Counted from the stretch's first letter, positions 1 through 9,450 are shown. The stretch is 64,000 nucleotides of DNA from Eukaryota sp. TZLM1-RC (GCA_040285825.1 JAUPSS010000001.1:558001-622000); one strand, 5' to 3'. Numbers and translations: made by a program. The notes: generated by a model not told the origin, from the letters alone.

Positions 1-1
1 A

Positions 2-382
2 GCCACACCTTTCACAACATTAATGGGAACAAAGCTGAAAGAGTTGATGTTAAGTAAGGATTCTGATGATTCTCTCCTAGATCCACTATGCGAGCTTTCC
101 AATCTCTGCTCCCATGTCCTGAATAGCCATAAGTTCAGTGATCCAAAGTTGAATGTATTGCTGATGAGAGCTCTGACGGGGGCTATATTGCTGTATGATT
201 ATTCAACACCACAGGGGGCTTTCCATAAGGGAACCAAAATTAACACAAGACTAGCGTTGAATGCCCTGAAAAAGTTTGAAAATGAAAGTAGGGATTTGTT
301 ATCAATGTTAAAGTACTCAAGTAGTTCTTTTTCGCATAGTTCTACACCAAAAAGTATTCGTAATATGCTGAGCAGCTATTAA
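2..382 (+). CDS. CYRI: CYRI/FAM49-like Rac1-binding protein, C-terminal part
   Basis: The reading frame is open to the left edge of the window, so this is the last 127 codons of a gene that starts outside; the ATG at 23 is internal. The visible part starts ATPFTTL and contains ILLYDYSTPQGAFHKGTKI, then LLSMLKYSSSSF and a final IRNML. These match, in order, the C-terminus of the CYRI (FAM49) family (human: IILYDHVHPVGAF..., LLNALRYTT..., IRAML). CYRI proteins bind active Rac1 through a DUF1394 fold shared with CYFIP and restrain Scar/WAVE-driven actin assembly at the cell edge; that role is known from the family and inferred here. The gene ends TAA, with a poly(A) signal AATAAA at 413-418. Confidence 0.85.
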   Translation, partial: ATPFTTLMGTKLKELMLSKDSDDSLLDPLCELSNLCSHVLNSHKFSDPKLNVLLMRALTGAILLYDYSTPQGAFHKGTKINTRLALNALKKFENESRDLLSMLKYSSSSFSHSSTPKSIRNMLSSY

Positions 383-732
383 TTTTAATTGTAAATGTAA
401 TTGTCTTCAGTAAATAAACTAAATTCAAAACCAACAGTACAATTTTCTAGTTATTTGTACAAGAAGATTTTCTCCGATTGAGCAAGACCTATATTTTAAT
501 TGTAACACCTCCTGTATTTTTTATTTAATTAGCCAATTTAAACTGCTGTAATGAACACTTATCCAGAATCATCAAAATGTTTCAAAGCATTAATGCATAA
601 ATTATATAATTTTATAGACTTTTTTCACCAAGATTCATCAATTACATGAATTTCAAAGAAGAAAGCTTTTGTTGAGTCATATTGGGTGGAACATTGCCAA
701 AATTTTTCAATTCATTTAACTTTGGTATTTGT
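383..732. other. Intergenic, 3' flank of CYRI
   Basis: AT-rich sequence with an AATAAA 31 nt after the CYRI stop. No gene, RNA or repeat recognised. Confidence 0.5.
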
Positions 733-1037
733 ACTGTCAAGTGCCAAATAGAGCCCTATTAAATAGAGCCTACTCAACATTTACATTAATTGTGTATAAT
801 TTTCTCTTCGAACATGAACTAAAATGTGTATTGTTATCATAAACTCTAACTCTCATTCTTTTACTTTCCTCTACAATCTTAAAAATTAATTAAACTGTTT
901 ATTAGTTCATGTTTAACATAGGTTTTAGGTTAAATGTTGGGCCAAATAGAGTCCTTTTCTTCAGGGGCTCTGTGATAGAACCCCTCCAAATAGAGCCCAT
1001 CAGTAATTTTGCTGGGCTCTATTTGGCACTTGACAGT
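733..1037. mobile_element. MITE-like element with 24-bp perfect terminal inverted repeats
   Basis: Positions 733-756 (starting ACTGTCAAGT) are the exact reverse complement of 1014-1037. The 305 bp between the ends has no ORF, but repeats the inner part of the terminus several times (AAATAGAGCC at 761-770, GCCAAATAGAGTCC near 943, CCAAATAGAGCCC near 986). Perfect inverted ends on a short non-coding unit are typical of a non-autonomous DNA transposon. I see no clear target-site duplication: the flanks read ATTTGT on the left and CTTTCC on the right. No transposase for it is visible in the window. Confidence 0.7.
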
Positions 1038-1189
1038 CTTTCCATAAATATAGCACTCGGCAATACTTCCAGTGCAGGAATTGACTGACGTAGCAGCAGG
1101 TCGCTTATTGGTCTAATGTAACACAGGAATTCCTTCATTAATGAAAAATAGCTGAAATCAGTGACAGTTTAAACACCTACTACAAGCTT

Positions 1190-1529
1190 GAAGACAGTTC
1201 CTCAAGTTGCCTTATCTGCCAAATTCCCAACATTTATGGCCTTCTACTTAATGATCACCAATGGACCACTGCAATGAGAATGAGCTGTTTTCTATGGCCT
1301 TGTTCTTTACCAAATGATTAAATTTGTCGCTGCAAAAGTGTTGTTACGCTTTCCCATATTTTAAACTGTAAGTATTTCATAACTTATCGCTCAATTGTTC
1401 ATGACTCAGTTCGTGATCAATTATATGCCATGTGCAAAAGTTTCAATATAGAGGCATTTATTGAGCCATTAGTACGTAAGCTGTCTTCAGATCAAACTGA
1501 TGATTCCTTTGGTAAAAGAAGGGCAGATA
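1190..1529 (+). mobile_element. LINE family E fragment (finger and start of endonuclease region)
   Basis: Conceptual translation with one stop gives QIPNIYGLLLNDHQW, then CRCKSVVTLSHILNC, VHDSVRDQLYAMCKS and FGKRRAD. It aligns with the copy at 60.1-61.0 kb. The CxC...H...C finger followed by R-x3-H(D/N)-x2-RD is the part between reverse transcriptase and restriction-like endonuclease in R2/NeSL-type non-LTR retrotransposons. It is truncated on both sides and joins a family A fragment without a gap at 1529/1530. Confidence 0.75.
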
Positions 1530-1650
1530 AACATTTTATTACTTTTAGAAGCGTGGTTCACGATGCTATAAGAGACCAATTATATTGTATGTGTAAGTCT
1601 CATAGAATTGAATCCTTTTTGGAACCTCTGTTGTCAAATGTGTTTATGAC
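1530..1650 (+). mobile_element. LINE family A fragment fused to family E
   Basis: Encodes HFITFRSVVHDAIRDQLY and IESFLEPLLSN, the family A counterpart of the segment just before it. The same ~118 bp recur at 3069-3187 with only a few base changes. The open frame 1430-1789 runs through both families and into the following repeat, so it is a chimera and not a gene. Confidence 0.75.
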
Positions 1651-1863
1651 AAAGGTCATGAATGCATGCTCAGGTCAAATTGATGCATATACTCTTGGAA
1701 TTTGTAAAAAGGAATATGAAAAAGAAATATTCGTAACATTGAAGAAAACAATCGCAACGGAACAATTCACTTTATTTGGGCTAAAATGAATTTTAAAATA
1801 CAAGAAAAATTTGAATTTCATAATATTTAGCAAGAAAAGACAAATAAATAAATACGTAAATAA
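1651..1863 (+). repeat. Direct repeat, copy 1 (left of HSP20)
   Basis: About 210 bp starting AAAGGTCATGAATGCATG and ending near AAATAAATAAATACGTA. It recurs as a diverged copy at 2766-2966. Non-coding; possibly the 3' end of a retroelement, since it directly follows a LINE fragment. Confidence 0.65.
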
Positions 1864-2034
1864 ATTAAAATTCAATAAATATGTGACTTCTTCATAAGTG
1901 GTAATCAAAAACAAATCAATAAAGAAATCACTCTACTGTAAAGAAAGTCTACAGCGTTTTGTTTCGACTGTAAAGAGGTCTACAGTACCCTTTAACACTG
2001 AAAAACCTCAAAGCAAACCATTACCTCTTGTACC

Positions 2035-2449
2035 ATGTCTCTTCGTCCATTCTTCGACCCATTCTTGGAAGAACCATTCCACAGAACAATGCGAACTCGT
2101 TTCACCTCTGACATCCACGAAGAAGAAGATAAATGGGAAATTGACATCGAATGTCCAGGACTAAGAAAAGAAGATGTTCAGATAGAACTTGATGGAAACG
2201 ACCTCATTATCTCTGGTGAACGCAGAAAAGAAGAAGAGAAGCCCGGTAGAAGAACAGTCTTGAAAGAACGTGAGGTTGGGAAGTTCACAAGACGTTTTAC
2301 ATGTTTGTTCACTTTGTAAGCTCACCTTAGTACCTTCAAACTGCCAATCAGAACAAGTCTCTTCAAAGATGGAGAATGGTATCCTTAGGGTGAACATTCC
2401 TAAAAAGAGAGAATCTCCTGGTCAACGACGTAGAATTACTATTGAATAG
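2035..2449 (+). CDS. Small heat-shock protein, HSP20/alpha-crystallin family (two exons)
   Basis: Exons 2035-2302 and 2331-2449 give a 128-residue protein; the intron is listed separately. Residues ~25-118 form the alpha-crystallin domain, with the opening WEIDIECPGLRKEDVQIEL, then IISGERR, a FTRRFTLP strand assembled across the splice, and NGILRVNIPKK near the end (the GxLxVxxPK signature). Small HSPs are ATP-independent holdases that form oligomers and bind unfolding proteins in the cytosol. The short N-terminal arm and lack of a targeting peptide suggest class-I-like cytosolic protein. The ATG at 2035 is chosen because MSLRPFFDPFLEEPF is a usual HSP20 start. The unspliced frame would stop at 2319 and lose the last two strands. 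Direct repeats and LINE fragments flank the gene. Confidence 0.9.
2303..2330 (+). other. 28-nt spliceosomal intron in HSP20
   Basis: Sequence begins GTTTGTTCAC and ends CACCTTAG. Removing exactly these 28 nt joins RRFT to LPSN in frame and restores the HSP20 C-terminus. 28 nt is near the lower size limit known for spliceosomal introns. The 5' site GTTTGTT resembles the one reported for Entamoeba introns, though those are longer. Confidence 0.85.
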
Positions 2450-2765
2450 ATCCTTTTCTTGTATAAATCAAATTTGTGAAAAATGACAATTAATTCGCAT
2501 TTCAATACTGTGAATGAGAAACTAATGGTATAATTCATCTACTTCTGATTGACAGAAATCAGATTTCTATTCTTTCGACAATGCTGAAAAGGTGAAAGTG
2601 GAGATGTAGAAGAGTCAGATCAATAAATAGATTAATTTTCAAAGGTTTTCTTATCATCTTCTGAACCTTAAATAAAGACTAGACCCTGACTTTTATTCTA
2701 TCTGTACAATCAACTTGGCAACTTGGGGTACCGTGGTTGGTGGAATAATTAGCAACCCCCTAATT
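2450..2765. other. 3' flank of HSP20
   Basis: Contains AATAAA-type signals (AATAAATAG near 2622, AAATAAAG near 2671). No coding or repeat signal recognised. Confidence 0.4.
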
Positions 2766-2966
2766 CACATAAAGGTCATTAATACATGATCAGGTCAAAT
2801 TGGTAATCTACTCTTGAAGTTTGTGAAAAGATAGCAAAAAGAACTATTTGTAACATTGAACAAAAAATGCTACAATAAGACTATTTACCTTATTCGAGCT
2901 AAAACGAATTTGACAACACAAGCTTTCTTAATATTTGGCAAGAGAAAGTAAATAAATAAATACGTA
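2766..2966 (+). repeat. Direct repeat, copy 2 (right of HSP20)
   Basis: Diverged copy of 1651-1863 in the same orientation: AAGGTCATTAATACATGATCAGGTCAAATTG at its start (shown in part) and AAATAAATAAATACGTAC at its end. With copy 1 it brackets the HSP20 gene. Confidence 0.65.
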
Positions 2967-3059
2967 CCTGAGTACCTTAGTATGTGATCTGCTTTATCTA
3001 GTCTGATTATTTGCCTCAGAATTGAATTTGTTAATGCTCTAGAAAAATTCAATTACTCA

Positions 3060-3437
3060 ATTGTTAAATTGTAAACATTTTATTACTTTTAGAAGCATGG
3101 TCCACGATGCTATAAGAGATGAATTATATTGTATGTGTAAGTCTCATAGAATTGAATCCTTTTTGGAACCTCTGTTGTCAAATCTGTTTGATACTGATAA
3201 TTTTCATAAGAATAATAGAAGAACCTTCATTTCAGTGGATGTAATGTCTGTTGATCCTTGTAATGTCTGAAATGAAAGGCTTGCTAATTCTGAAATTCAT
3301 AATCCTCTTTCGAGTGCTGAAAATTTCAAAATCAAAAAAAACAGGGAACCCTTGTCCAAATTGTCCACCCCGCCTGTAAATTACAATTTGTATCCATTTG
3401 TATGTTCTCTTTTTGGTTGACTTGCTTCCACGGCTAA
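3060..3437 (+). mobile_element. LINE family A fragment (endonuclease region)
   Basis: Translation runs LLNCKHFITFRSMVHDAIRD, then IESFLEPLLSNLFDTDNFHK, SVDVMSVDPCN, and after a stop further family A text to about 3437. The RGD core of the endonuclease is damaged here (NNRRTFISVDV). Non-functional. Confidence 0.75.
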
Positions 3438-4358
3438 CGTGCCTCTCAACGAACACATTGGATTGACAGCTATTTTAGAAACTGTTGATTGGACACAATT
3501 TCAAAGAAAATAGTGCTGTTTGCAACAAAAATATGTATAAAACTTTCCCCAATGTTTCAATTATTTACCAAGATTATGTCACCAATTAAATAATGTTTTC
3601 AGCAAGATTAGCATGTCATACTTTGTACAGCAATTATACATTAAAAAATTCAAATATATCAAAAGGCACAATGTTTCTGCTAAACTTGGGGAAAATTCAT
3701 TTTTCCATAGCAAGTTGTTGGGGCATTTGGAGCTATGGTTTAGCCTTTCAGGTATGTGTTGTTTGATAATTTGTTCTGTGTGATAACGTGAAAGAATACA
3801 AATTCTATTTTTATTTTTCTAAATATTGTGTCTTGTTCATAAGCTTGGAAATAAAACTCAGCAGCTCAAGAAAATACGATTAGCCTTCATTAGAAACCGG
3901 TCATATTGAACTTCATCAACAGGCATTGCTTAACATAAAACAATTGTGTTTGACTAATGTGACAGAAATATTGGTAAATACAAAGCTTGCATTGGAAATC
4001 AAGGTATGTGTCGATGCAACTCAAAATTGAGGATAAATAAATGCAATTTCACAAAATGTAGGATATAATACGATTTATAAATATTGTTTTCAGAAAACAG
4101 AAAGCAAAAGAGAAAAGTCATAAACAATTCTAATTAAAAATTGATGAGCCAACTCCTGTGCCCAACACCTGGTCTAGATGGCAGTCTTAACCAGTATTAA
4201 TTATTAAAATTAAGAAATACTATTTGCCAAAAAATTGAAACTAAAACCCTCCAAGATAAATTATTTTCTATTAATAAATTATTGATAAATTAATGCCGAA
4301 AAAATTCTGCAACCTGGAAACGATATGCACAAATTTGTTATTAAATAATTCAAAATTA
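3438..4358. other. Intergenic, nothing recognised
   Basis: About 900 bp of AT-rich sequence, 3' of BRCA2. No ORF over 60 codons in a sensible context, no RNA gene and no repeat recognised. Confidence 0.4.
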
Positions 4359-7300
4359 TTAAACATGTGCAAGGATTTTCTTATTTGCAACATCTACAAA
4401 GTACTTGAATGTATTAGACTTCATAAAAGACTGAGCTTTTTCCATTAAGAAAGGGTTAGACTTTTCCAAAGTTTTCTGGGACATGATTTCATTAGAATCA
4501 CTACAGAGACAATGAAATACCAACGAATCCTGACTTATTGGAACCGTTTTCATCAAATTTCTAATAATCACCACATCTGAGAAACTTGGAAAACAATCTT
4601 GACCATCGGCAAGATACAATTTGCGGCTGACTTCATAAGTGACAGAGACAAATAGAGGAGAACACTCTGAAACGAGAGCAAACAAGGAAACAGAAGATAC
4701 ATTGAAACTATCTGAATTATCATCTTCAAATTGTTTGGTGAAGATATGTATTAAAAGACAGTCAAAATAACAAGGGTAACCCACACATTTCAGTTGATCC
4801 ACGGTTTCTACTAATGGAATTGGAACTAAGGGCATGGGCTGAGTGGTCATTGGAATTATAGTCGACCTTTTGGTTGCTTTCAGTAATAATGGGGTCATTA
4901 AAGAACTTCCCATTGTCTTGGATGGATCAACATCGGAAACTACAACACAATCTCCAGTTTTCAGAGCAACATCACTCCAAACAGTTAGTAAAGACCATTT
5001 GTCCATTGGGGATGTAGACTGATCACTAACCAAAAACCGAGATAAAAGCAAAACCTTCCTGTTAATTCCATCAGTTTCATCTAGTTTCTCCTTTAATATT
5101 GTCTGAAATTCGTTTTGCAGAAACAAACCTGCTACTTCATCACCATGTTCAGATCTTCTAACTTGTGAGCTCATAAATTCATTGAGTTCATCAAAGGTTT
5201 CAGACCTAAGTTTCTCAATGATACGAGTGGAAGAATCTTGAAATTTTCGGAGCACGTGATCCTCTAATCTAGAGGTTCGGAAAAGAAGCAAATTTTGGTC
5301 CTTATCAATAGGTTTGAATTCAACATAAAGCGTAGGTAAGACACGTTGCACAATAACAAAAACACCATCAGCTATTCCTCCACTCACATTTAATTTCTTG
5401 ATTGAGGTTATTCGTGAAGTAACTCTAGCTAAGTGTTTGTTAAATCCAAGCTTAGCCCACCATTTAACAGGTTTTACCGAATTGTAATTAATTTTCAGAA
5501 TAGCATTTGAACCTAAAGCTGTATTAGGTTCTAACGACTCAGTATCCTCTGACTTATCCAAGACAGAGTGTGAAACAAAAAGCTTTGTTCCAATTTTGAT
5601 CACACCATTCTTTACTTTTGATTCCAAAAATTCATCAGTTTTACACTTGACAGCAGCCCAGCCATCAGAGAGTATCATCGAAAAGTCATCCTGCTCAGAT
5701 AGATACATTACTTGCAGGACCATGGGAATATTGGAAGGGAAATCTCCTTCAATGATCTTCCATAACACTGACCGTTCTCCCAAACCAGAAAAGCGATAGA
5801 GTCTATATTTCAAAGTTGACATAAGGGTAGAGCAACACAACCATGGAACTGTTCCAGAAAGTGCAAGAATGGAATTATTGATAGTTTGCACACTTGTGGG
5901 AAGGCCAGATGGTAATATACCATTTTTATATACAAGTTTCCATAGAACAAGTCCAAACTGAAACTTTAAAAATTCCATGGATGGAACATCCAATTTACCA
6001 AAAAGTTCAGCTAATTGTTGCTTCACAGTAGTGGAGGGTCCAAAGCGATCAATAATCGAAATGGGAAAGCTATAACAATTTGATAATAATGAGGAACAAA
6101 TAGAATTTAAATCAGAGCACACAGATAAGGAAAGTGGTTGAGGCCCTATAAATGCACTTAATTGGTGCAATGAAATTCTATTTGTTGTAGAGACTTTGTT
6201 TTCTTTGATCAATGAACCAATGTGCAGATCGGAAACACGAGGTTGTTTGAGTGGTGGTTCTGATGTTAATAATTGAGACAAGGAAAAGTTATCGACAAGA
6301 TTTGGTGAAGATTCCATGTGGTATTGTGTGTGATAACTTTTTGTGGATGGAGATGAAGTATCAACAAGACTTTTGCTCAATTTTTGATTAATTTGGTCCA
6401 CAGAATTTCCCTTTCCAGTAACAAAACCACTTGTTGGTGGAGGTTTGTGATTAATTTGGTCAACAGAATTTCCTTTTCCAGTTACAAAACCACTTGTTGG
6501 TGGAGGTTTGTGATTAATTTGGTCAACAAAATTTCCTTTTCCAGAAACAAAACCACTTGTTGGTGGAGGTTTGTGATTAATTTGGTCAACAGAATTTCCT
6601 TTTCCAGAAACAAAACCACTTGTTGGTGGAGGTTTGTGATTAATTTGGTCAACAGAATTTCCTTTTCCAGAAACAAAACCACTTGTTGGTGGAGGTTTGT
6701 GATTAATTTGGTCAACAGAATTTCCTTTTCCAGTAACAAAACCACTTGTTGGTGGAGGTTTTTGATTAATTTGGTCAACAAAATTTCCTTTTCCAGTTAC
6801 AAAGCCACTTGTTGGTGGAGGTTTGTGATTAATTTGGTCAACAGAATTTCCTTTTCCAGTAACAAAGCCACTTGTTGGTGGAGGTTTGTGATTAATTTGG
6901 TCAACAGAATTTCCTTTTCCAGTAACAAAGCCACTTGTTGGTGGAGGTTTGTGATTAATTTGGTCAACAGAATTTCCTTTTCCAGTAACAAAGCCACTTG
7001 TTGGTGGAGGTTTGTGATTAATTTGGTCAACAGAATTTCCTTTTCCAGTAACAAAACCACTTGTTGGTGGAGGTTTGTGATTAATTTGGTCAACAGAATT
7101 TCCTTTTCCAGTAACAAAACCACTTGTTGGTGGAGGTTTGTGATTAATTTGGTCAACAGAATTTCCTTTTCCAGTAACAAAACCACTTGTTGGTGGAGGT
7201 TTGTGATTAATTTGGTCAACAGAATTTCCTTTTCCAGTAACAAAACCACTAGTTGGTGGAGGTTTTTGATTAATTTGGTCAACAGAATTTCCTTTTCCAG

Positions 7301-8903
7301 TAACACAACCACTAGTTGGTGGAGGTTTGCGATTGTTTTGGTCAACAGAATTTCCTTTTCCAGTTACAAAACCACTAGTTGGTGGAGGTTTGTGATTAAT
7401 TTGGTCAACAGAATTTCCTTTTCCAGTAACAAAACCACTTGTTGGTGGAGGTTTGTGATTAATTTGGTCAACAGAATTTCCTTTTCCAGTTACAAAGCCA
7501 CTTGTTGGTGGAGGTTTGTGATTAATTTGGTCAACAGAATTTCCTTTTCCAGTTACAAAGCCACTTGTTGGTGGAGGTTTGTGATTAATTTGGTCAACAG
7601 AATTTCCTTTTCCAGTAACAAAACTACTTGTTGGTGGTGGTTTGTGATTAATTTGGTCAACAGAATTTCCATTTCCAGTAACAAAACCACTTGTTGGTGG
7701 TGGTTTGTGATTAATTTGGTCAACAGAATTTCCTTTTCCAGTAACAAAACCACTAGTTGGTGGAGGTTTTTGATTAATTTGGTCAACAGAATTTCCTTTT
7801 CCAGTAACAAAACCACTAGTTGGTGGAGGTTTGTGATTGATTTGGTCAACAGAATTTCCTTTTCCAGTAACAAAACCACTAGTTGGTGGAGGTTTGCGGT
7901 TGATTTGGTCAACAGAATTTCCTTTTCCAGTAACAAAACCACTTGTTGGTGGAGGTTTGTGATTAATTTGGTCAACAGAATTTCCTTTTCCAGTAACAAA
8001 ACCACTTGTTGGTGGAGGTTTGTGATTAATTTGGTCAACAGAATTACCTTTTCCAGTAACAAAACACCTTGTTGGTGGAGGTTTGTGATAAATTTGATTA
8101 TCAAACAAAGCTTCTATAGATGTTTTAGTCCGCTTGAGCTCTTTACAAGAGGTACTTGTTCTTTTCCTACTGCTATTAAGAAAATCAATCTTGATTATTG
8201 AAGTAATAAAAGATTTGTACGATTCCAACAGTGATATTTGAACAACAAAACTACACTTCTTTTGCCCAAAAACATTATCAATTAATAAATAAACATTTGG
8301 GAGTGTTGTTGGGGTGTCTGAAAGTAGTCTAACTTTTGTAAAGGCACAGACCTCTAAAATTTTCAAAAAACGATCAACTAATGTAACCACAAACTGACGA
8401 TTTGTCATCAATTGAGCATCAAATACACTCCTTGGCTTGCCTTTTTCTGCTATTTCTAACAAAGACGGACTTTGTGTTTGATCCACCGTAACCAATGTGT
8501 CTTCATGTAAGGGAATTAACGAAAAGTCATCAAAAAGTCCACCAACATCTGGTGTTTCTGCAGTTTGGCCTTGACGGATGATGGGGTTGGGATTATGGTT
8601 AGGGTAAGATGAAGTAAAAGGGACGGCTGACTGGGATTCAATAACAGTGGATCGTTTTGCTTCCAGTTGAGTAAAAGCGTCGTAGTATGACTCATTTAAC
8701 GGTATGATAGAATCTTCTAGTACTGTTAGAGATGATCGGGGTGATGTACTCTGAATATACTCTGTCAGACGTGAAAAGTCACTCCCACGCTCAAACAAAA
8801 AGGGAGGATGAGTGGAGTGGTCCTCATTGGATGAAAGAGTGGAATTATTATTGACAATGAAAGCAGAAAGATACTGGGCTTGATTCAGGGATAACTTAAA
8901 CAT
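4359..8903 (-). CDS. BRCA2: BRCA2 homologue with 27 tandem BRC-like repeats
   Basis: 1514 residues, one exon. Residues 271-837 are 27 consecutive 21-residue units with core GFVTGKGNSV, which fits the BRC pattern F-x-T-A-x-G-x-x-V except that A is G. Residues ~970-1040 match the BRCA2 helical domain (FGLVLWKL, then LKYRLYRFSGLGERS...KIIEGD, like human LKYRYDREIDRSRR...KIMERD). Residues ~1060-1200 match OB1 (ILSDGWAAVK, VKWWAKLGF, GVFVIVQRVLP), then a tower-like helical segment, OB2 (LLTVWSDVALKTGDC, LLKATKR) near 1300-1345 and a probable OB3. BRCA2 loads RAD51 on single-stranded DNA: BRC motifs bind RAD51, the OB folds bind DNA. No signal peptide. The N-terminal 270 residues are low in recognisable features. 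The helical/OB match is the main support; the BRC reading of the repeats rests on it. Confidence 0.88.
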   Translation of the reverse strand: MFKLSLNQAQYLSAFIVNNNSTLSSNEDHSTHPPFLFERGSDFSRLTEYIQSTSPRSSLTVLEDSIIPLNESYYDAFTQLEAKRSTVIESQSAVPFTSSYPNHNPNPIIRQGQTAETPDVGGLFDDFSLIPLHEDTLVTVDQTQSPSLLEIAEKGKPRSVFDAQLMTNRQFVVTLVDRFLKILEVCAFTKVRLLSDTPTTLPNVYLLIDNVFGQKKCSFVVQISLLESYKSFITSIIKIDFLNSSRKRTSTSCKELKRTKTSIEALFDNQIYHKPPPTRCFVTGKGNSVDQINHKPPPTSGFVTGKGNSVDQINHKPPPTSGFVTGKGNSVDQINRKPPPTSGFVTGKGNSVDQINHKPPPTSGFVTGKGNSVDQINQKPPPTSGFVTGKGNSVDQINHKPPPTSGFVTGNGNSVDQINHKPPPTSSFVTGKGNSVDQINHKPPPTSGFVTGKGNSVDQINHKPPPTSGFVTGKGNSVDQINHKPPPTSGFVTGKGNSVDQINHKPPPTSGFVTGKGNSVDQNNRKPPPTSGCVTGKGNSVDQINQKPPPTSGFVTGKGNSVDQINHKPPPTSGFVTGKGNSVDQINHKPPPTSGFVTGKGNSVDQINHKPPPTSGFVTGKGNSVDQINHKPPPTSGFVTGKGNSVDQINHKPPPTSGFVTGKGNSVDQINHKPPPTSGFVTGKGNSVDQINHKPPPTSGFVTGKGNFVDQINQKPPPTSGFVTGKGNSVDQINHKPPPTSGFVSGKGNSVDQINHKPPPTSGFVSGKGNSVDQINHKPPPTSGFVSGKGNFVDQINHKPPPTSGFVTGKGNSVDQINHKPPPTSGFVTGKGNSVDQINQKLSKSLVDTSSPSTKSYHTQYHMESSPNLVDNFSLSQLLTSEPPLKQPRVSDLHIGSLIKENKVSTTNRISLHQLSAFIGPQPLSLSVCSDLNSICSSLLSNCYSFPISIIDRFGPSTTVKQQLAELFGKLDVPSMEFLKFQFGLVLWKLVYKNGILPSGLPTSVQTINNSILALSGTVPWLCCSTLMSTLKYRLYRFSGLGERSVLWKIIEGDFPSNIPMVLQVMYLSEQDDFSMILSDGWAAVKCKTDEFLESKVKNGVIKIGTKLFVSHSVLDKSEDTESLEPNTALGSNAILKINYNSVKPVKWWAKLGFNKHLARVTSRITSIKKLNVSGGIADGVFVIVQRVLPTLYVEFKPIDKDQNLLLFRTSRLEDHVLRKFQDSSTRIIEKLRSETFDELNEFMSSQVRRSEHGDEVAGLFLQNEFQTILKEKLDETDGINRKVLLLSRFLVSDQSTSPMDKWSLLTVWSDVALKTGDCVVVSDVDPSKTMGSSLMTPLLLKATKRSTIIPMTTQPMPLVPIPLVETVDQLKCVGYPCYFDCLLIHIFTKQFEDDNSDSFNVSSVSLFALVSECSPLFVSVTYEVSRKLYLADGQDCFPSFSDVVIIRNLMKTVPISQDSLVFHCLCSDSNEIMSQKTLEKSNPFLMEKAQSFMKSNTFKYFVDVANKKILAHV
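6393..8093 (-). repeat. 27 x 63-bp minisatellite encoding the BRC-like array
   Basis: 1701 bp made of 27 units of exactly 63 bp, so the frame is kept. Units are nearly identical in DNA, with a few marker changes: Q for H in units 6, 14 and 22; CTAGT spelling of the Thr-Ser codons in units 4-6 and 12-14; FVSG in units 23-25; NFVDQ in units 21 and 25. Counting unit 1 at the protein N-terminal side. Several other frames stay open through it by chance of the repeat. Confidence 0.95.
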
Positions 8904-9450
8904 ATGGAGGAACCGATGTGTTCTACAGATGGATTAACTGGATGGGCAGGCAAAAACATCAAAGATAGGTTATTAATTCAGAAAGTAATTCATCACATCC
9001 AATCCTTTTAGAATCCAAGAAATGTTGCATAATTGCCTGTTGAAGCAAGTGGGAAGTACCAAACAGAACTGGTCATTATATCAAGGTAAATGTGCTAATT
9101 TATATTCAAAAACAAAGAAGAATCAAATTTGATTACTGATTTACCTAAAACTGATGGAAGAGGAGAAGACACTACTCTCATTAAACTATTGATAAGTGTG
9201 ACCGAAAATTGACTTATTAAATTTCAATTAACGTGGTATTTTGAACAATGTTAATGATATAGTTGCGATTAAACTGGAACACGAAAAATAGATATCTTTT
9301 TGTTGTAGCTTGTGCGCTCAGATTCCTATCATTTAATCAATAATTAAGGCCCTTTTCCAAGACACGTGTCACATTAACTGATTTTAATTGAGTCAGTTAG
9401 TTGATGCCAATCTAAGTAAATTTTATCTGTACTAAACCGTAGCTCAAATG
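8904..9450. other. Intergenic, 5' flank of BRCA2
   Basis: AT-rich, no coding signal or recognisable promoter element. Confidence 0.4.

Noticed and set aside
6393-8093. Regular 63-bp array considered as a CRISPR-like or satellite array
   Set aside because: There are no unique spacers between repeats, and the array is coding in frame with BRCA2.
6384-8201. 605-codon ORF antisense to the BRCA2 repeats, plus three more long minus-strand frames in the same place
   Set aside because: A 63-bp unit has a length divisible by three, so any frame without a stop in one unit stays open through all 27. The protein is a monotonous Trp/Asn/Arg repeat with no domain outside the array, while the BRCA2 frame continues into conserved OB folds.
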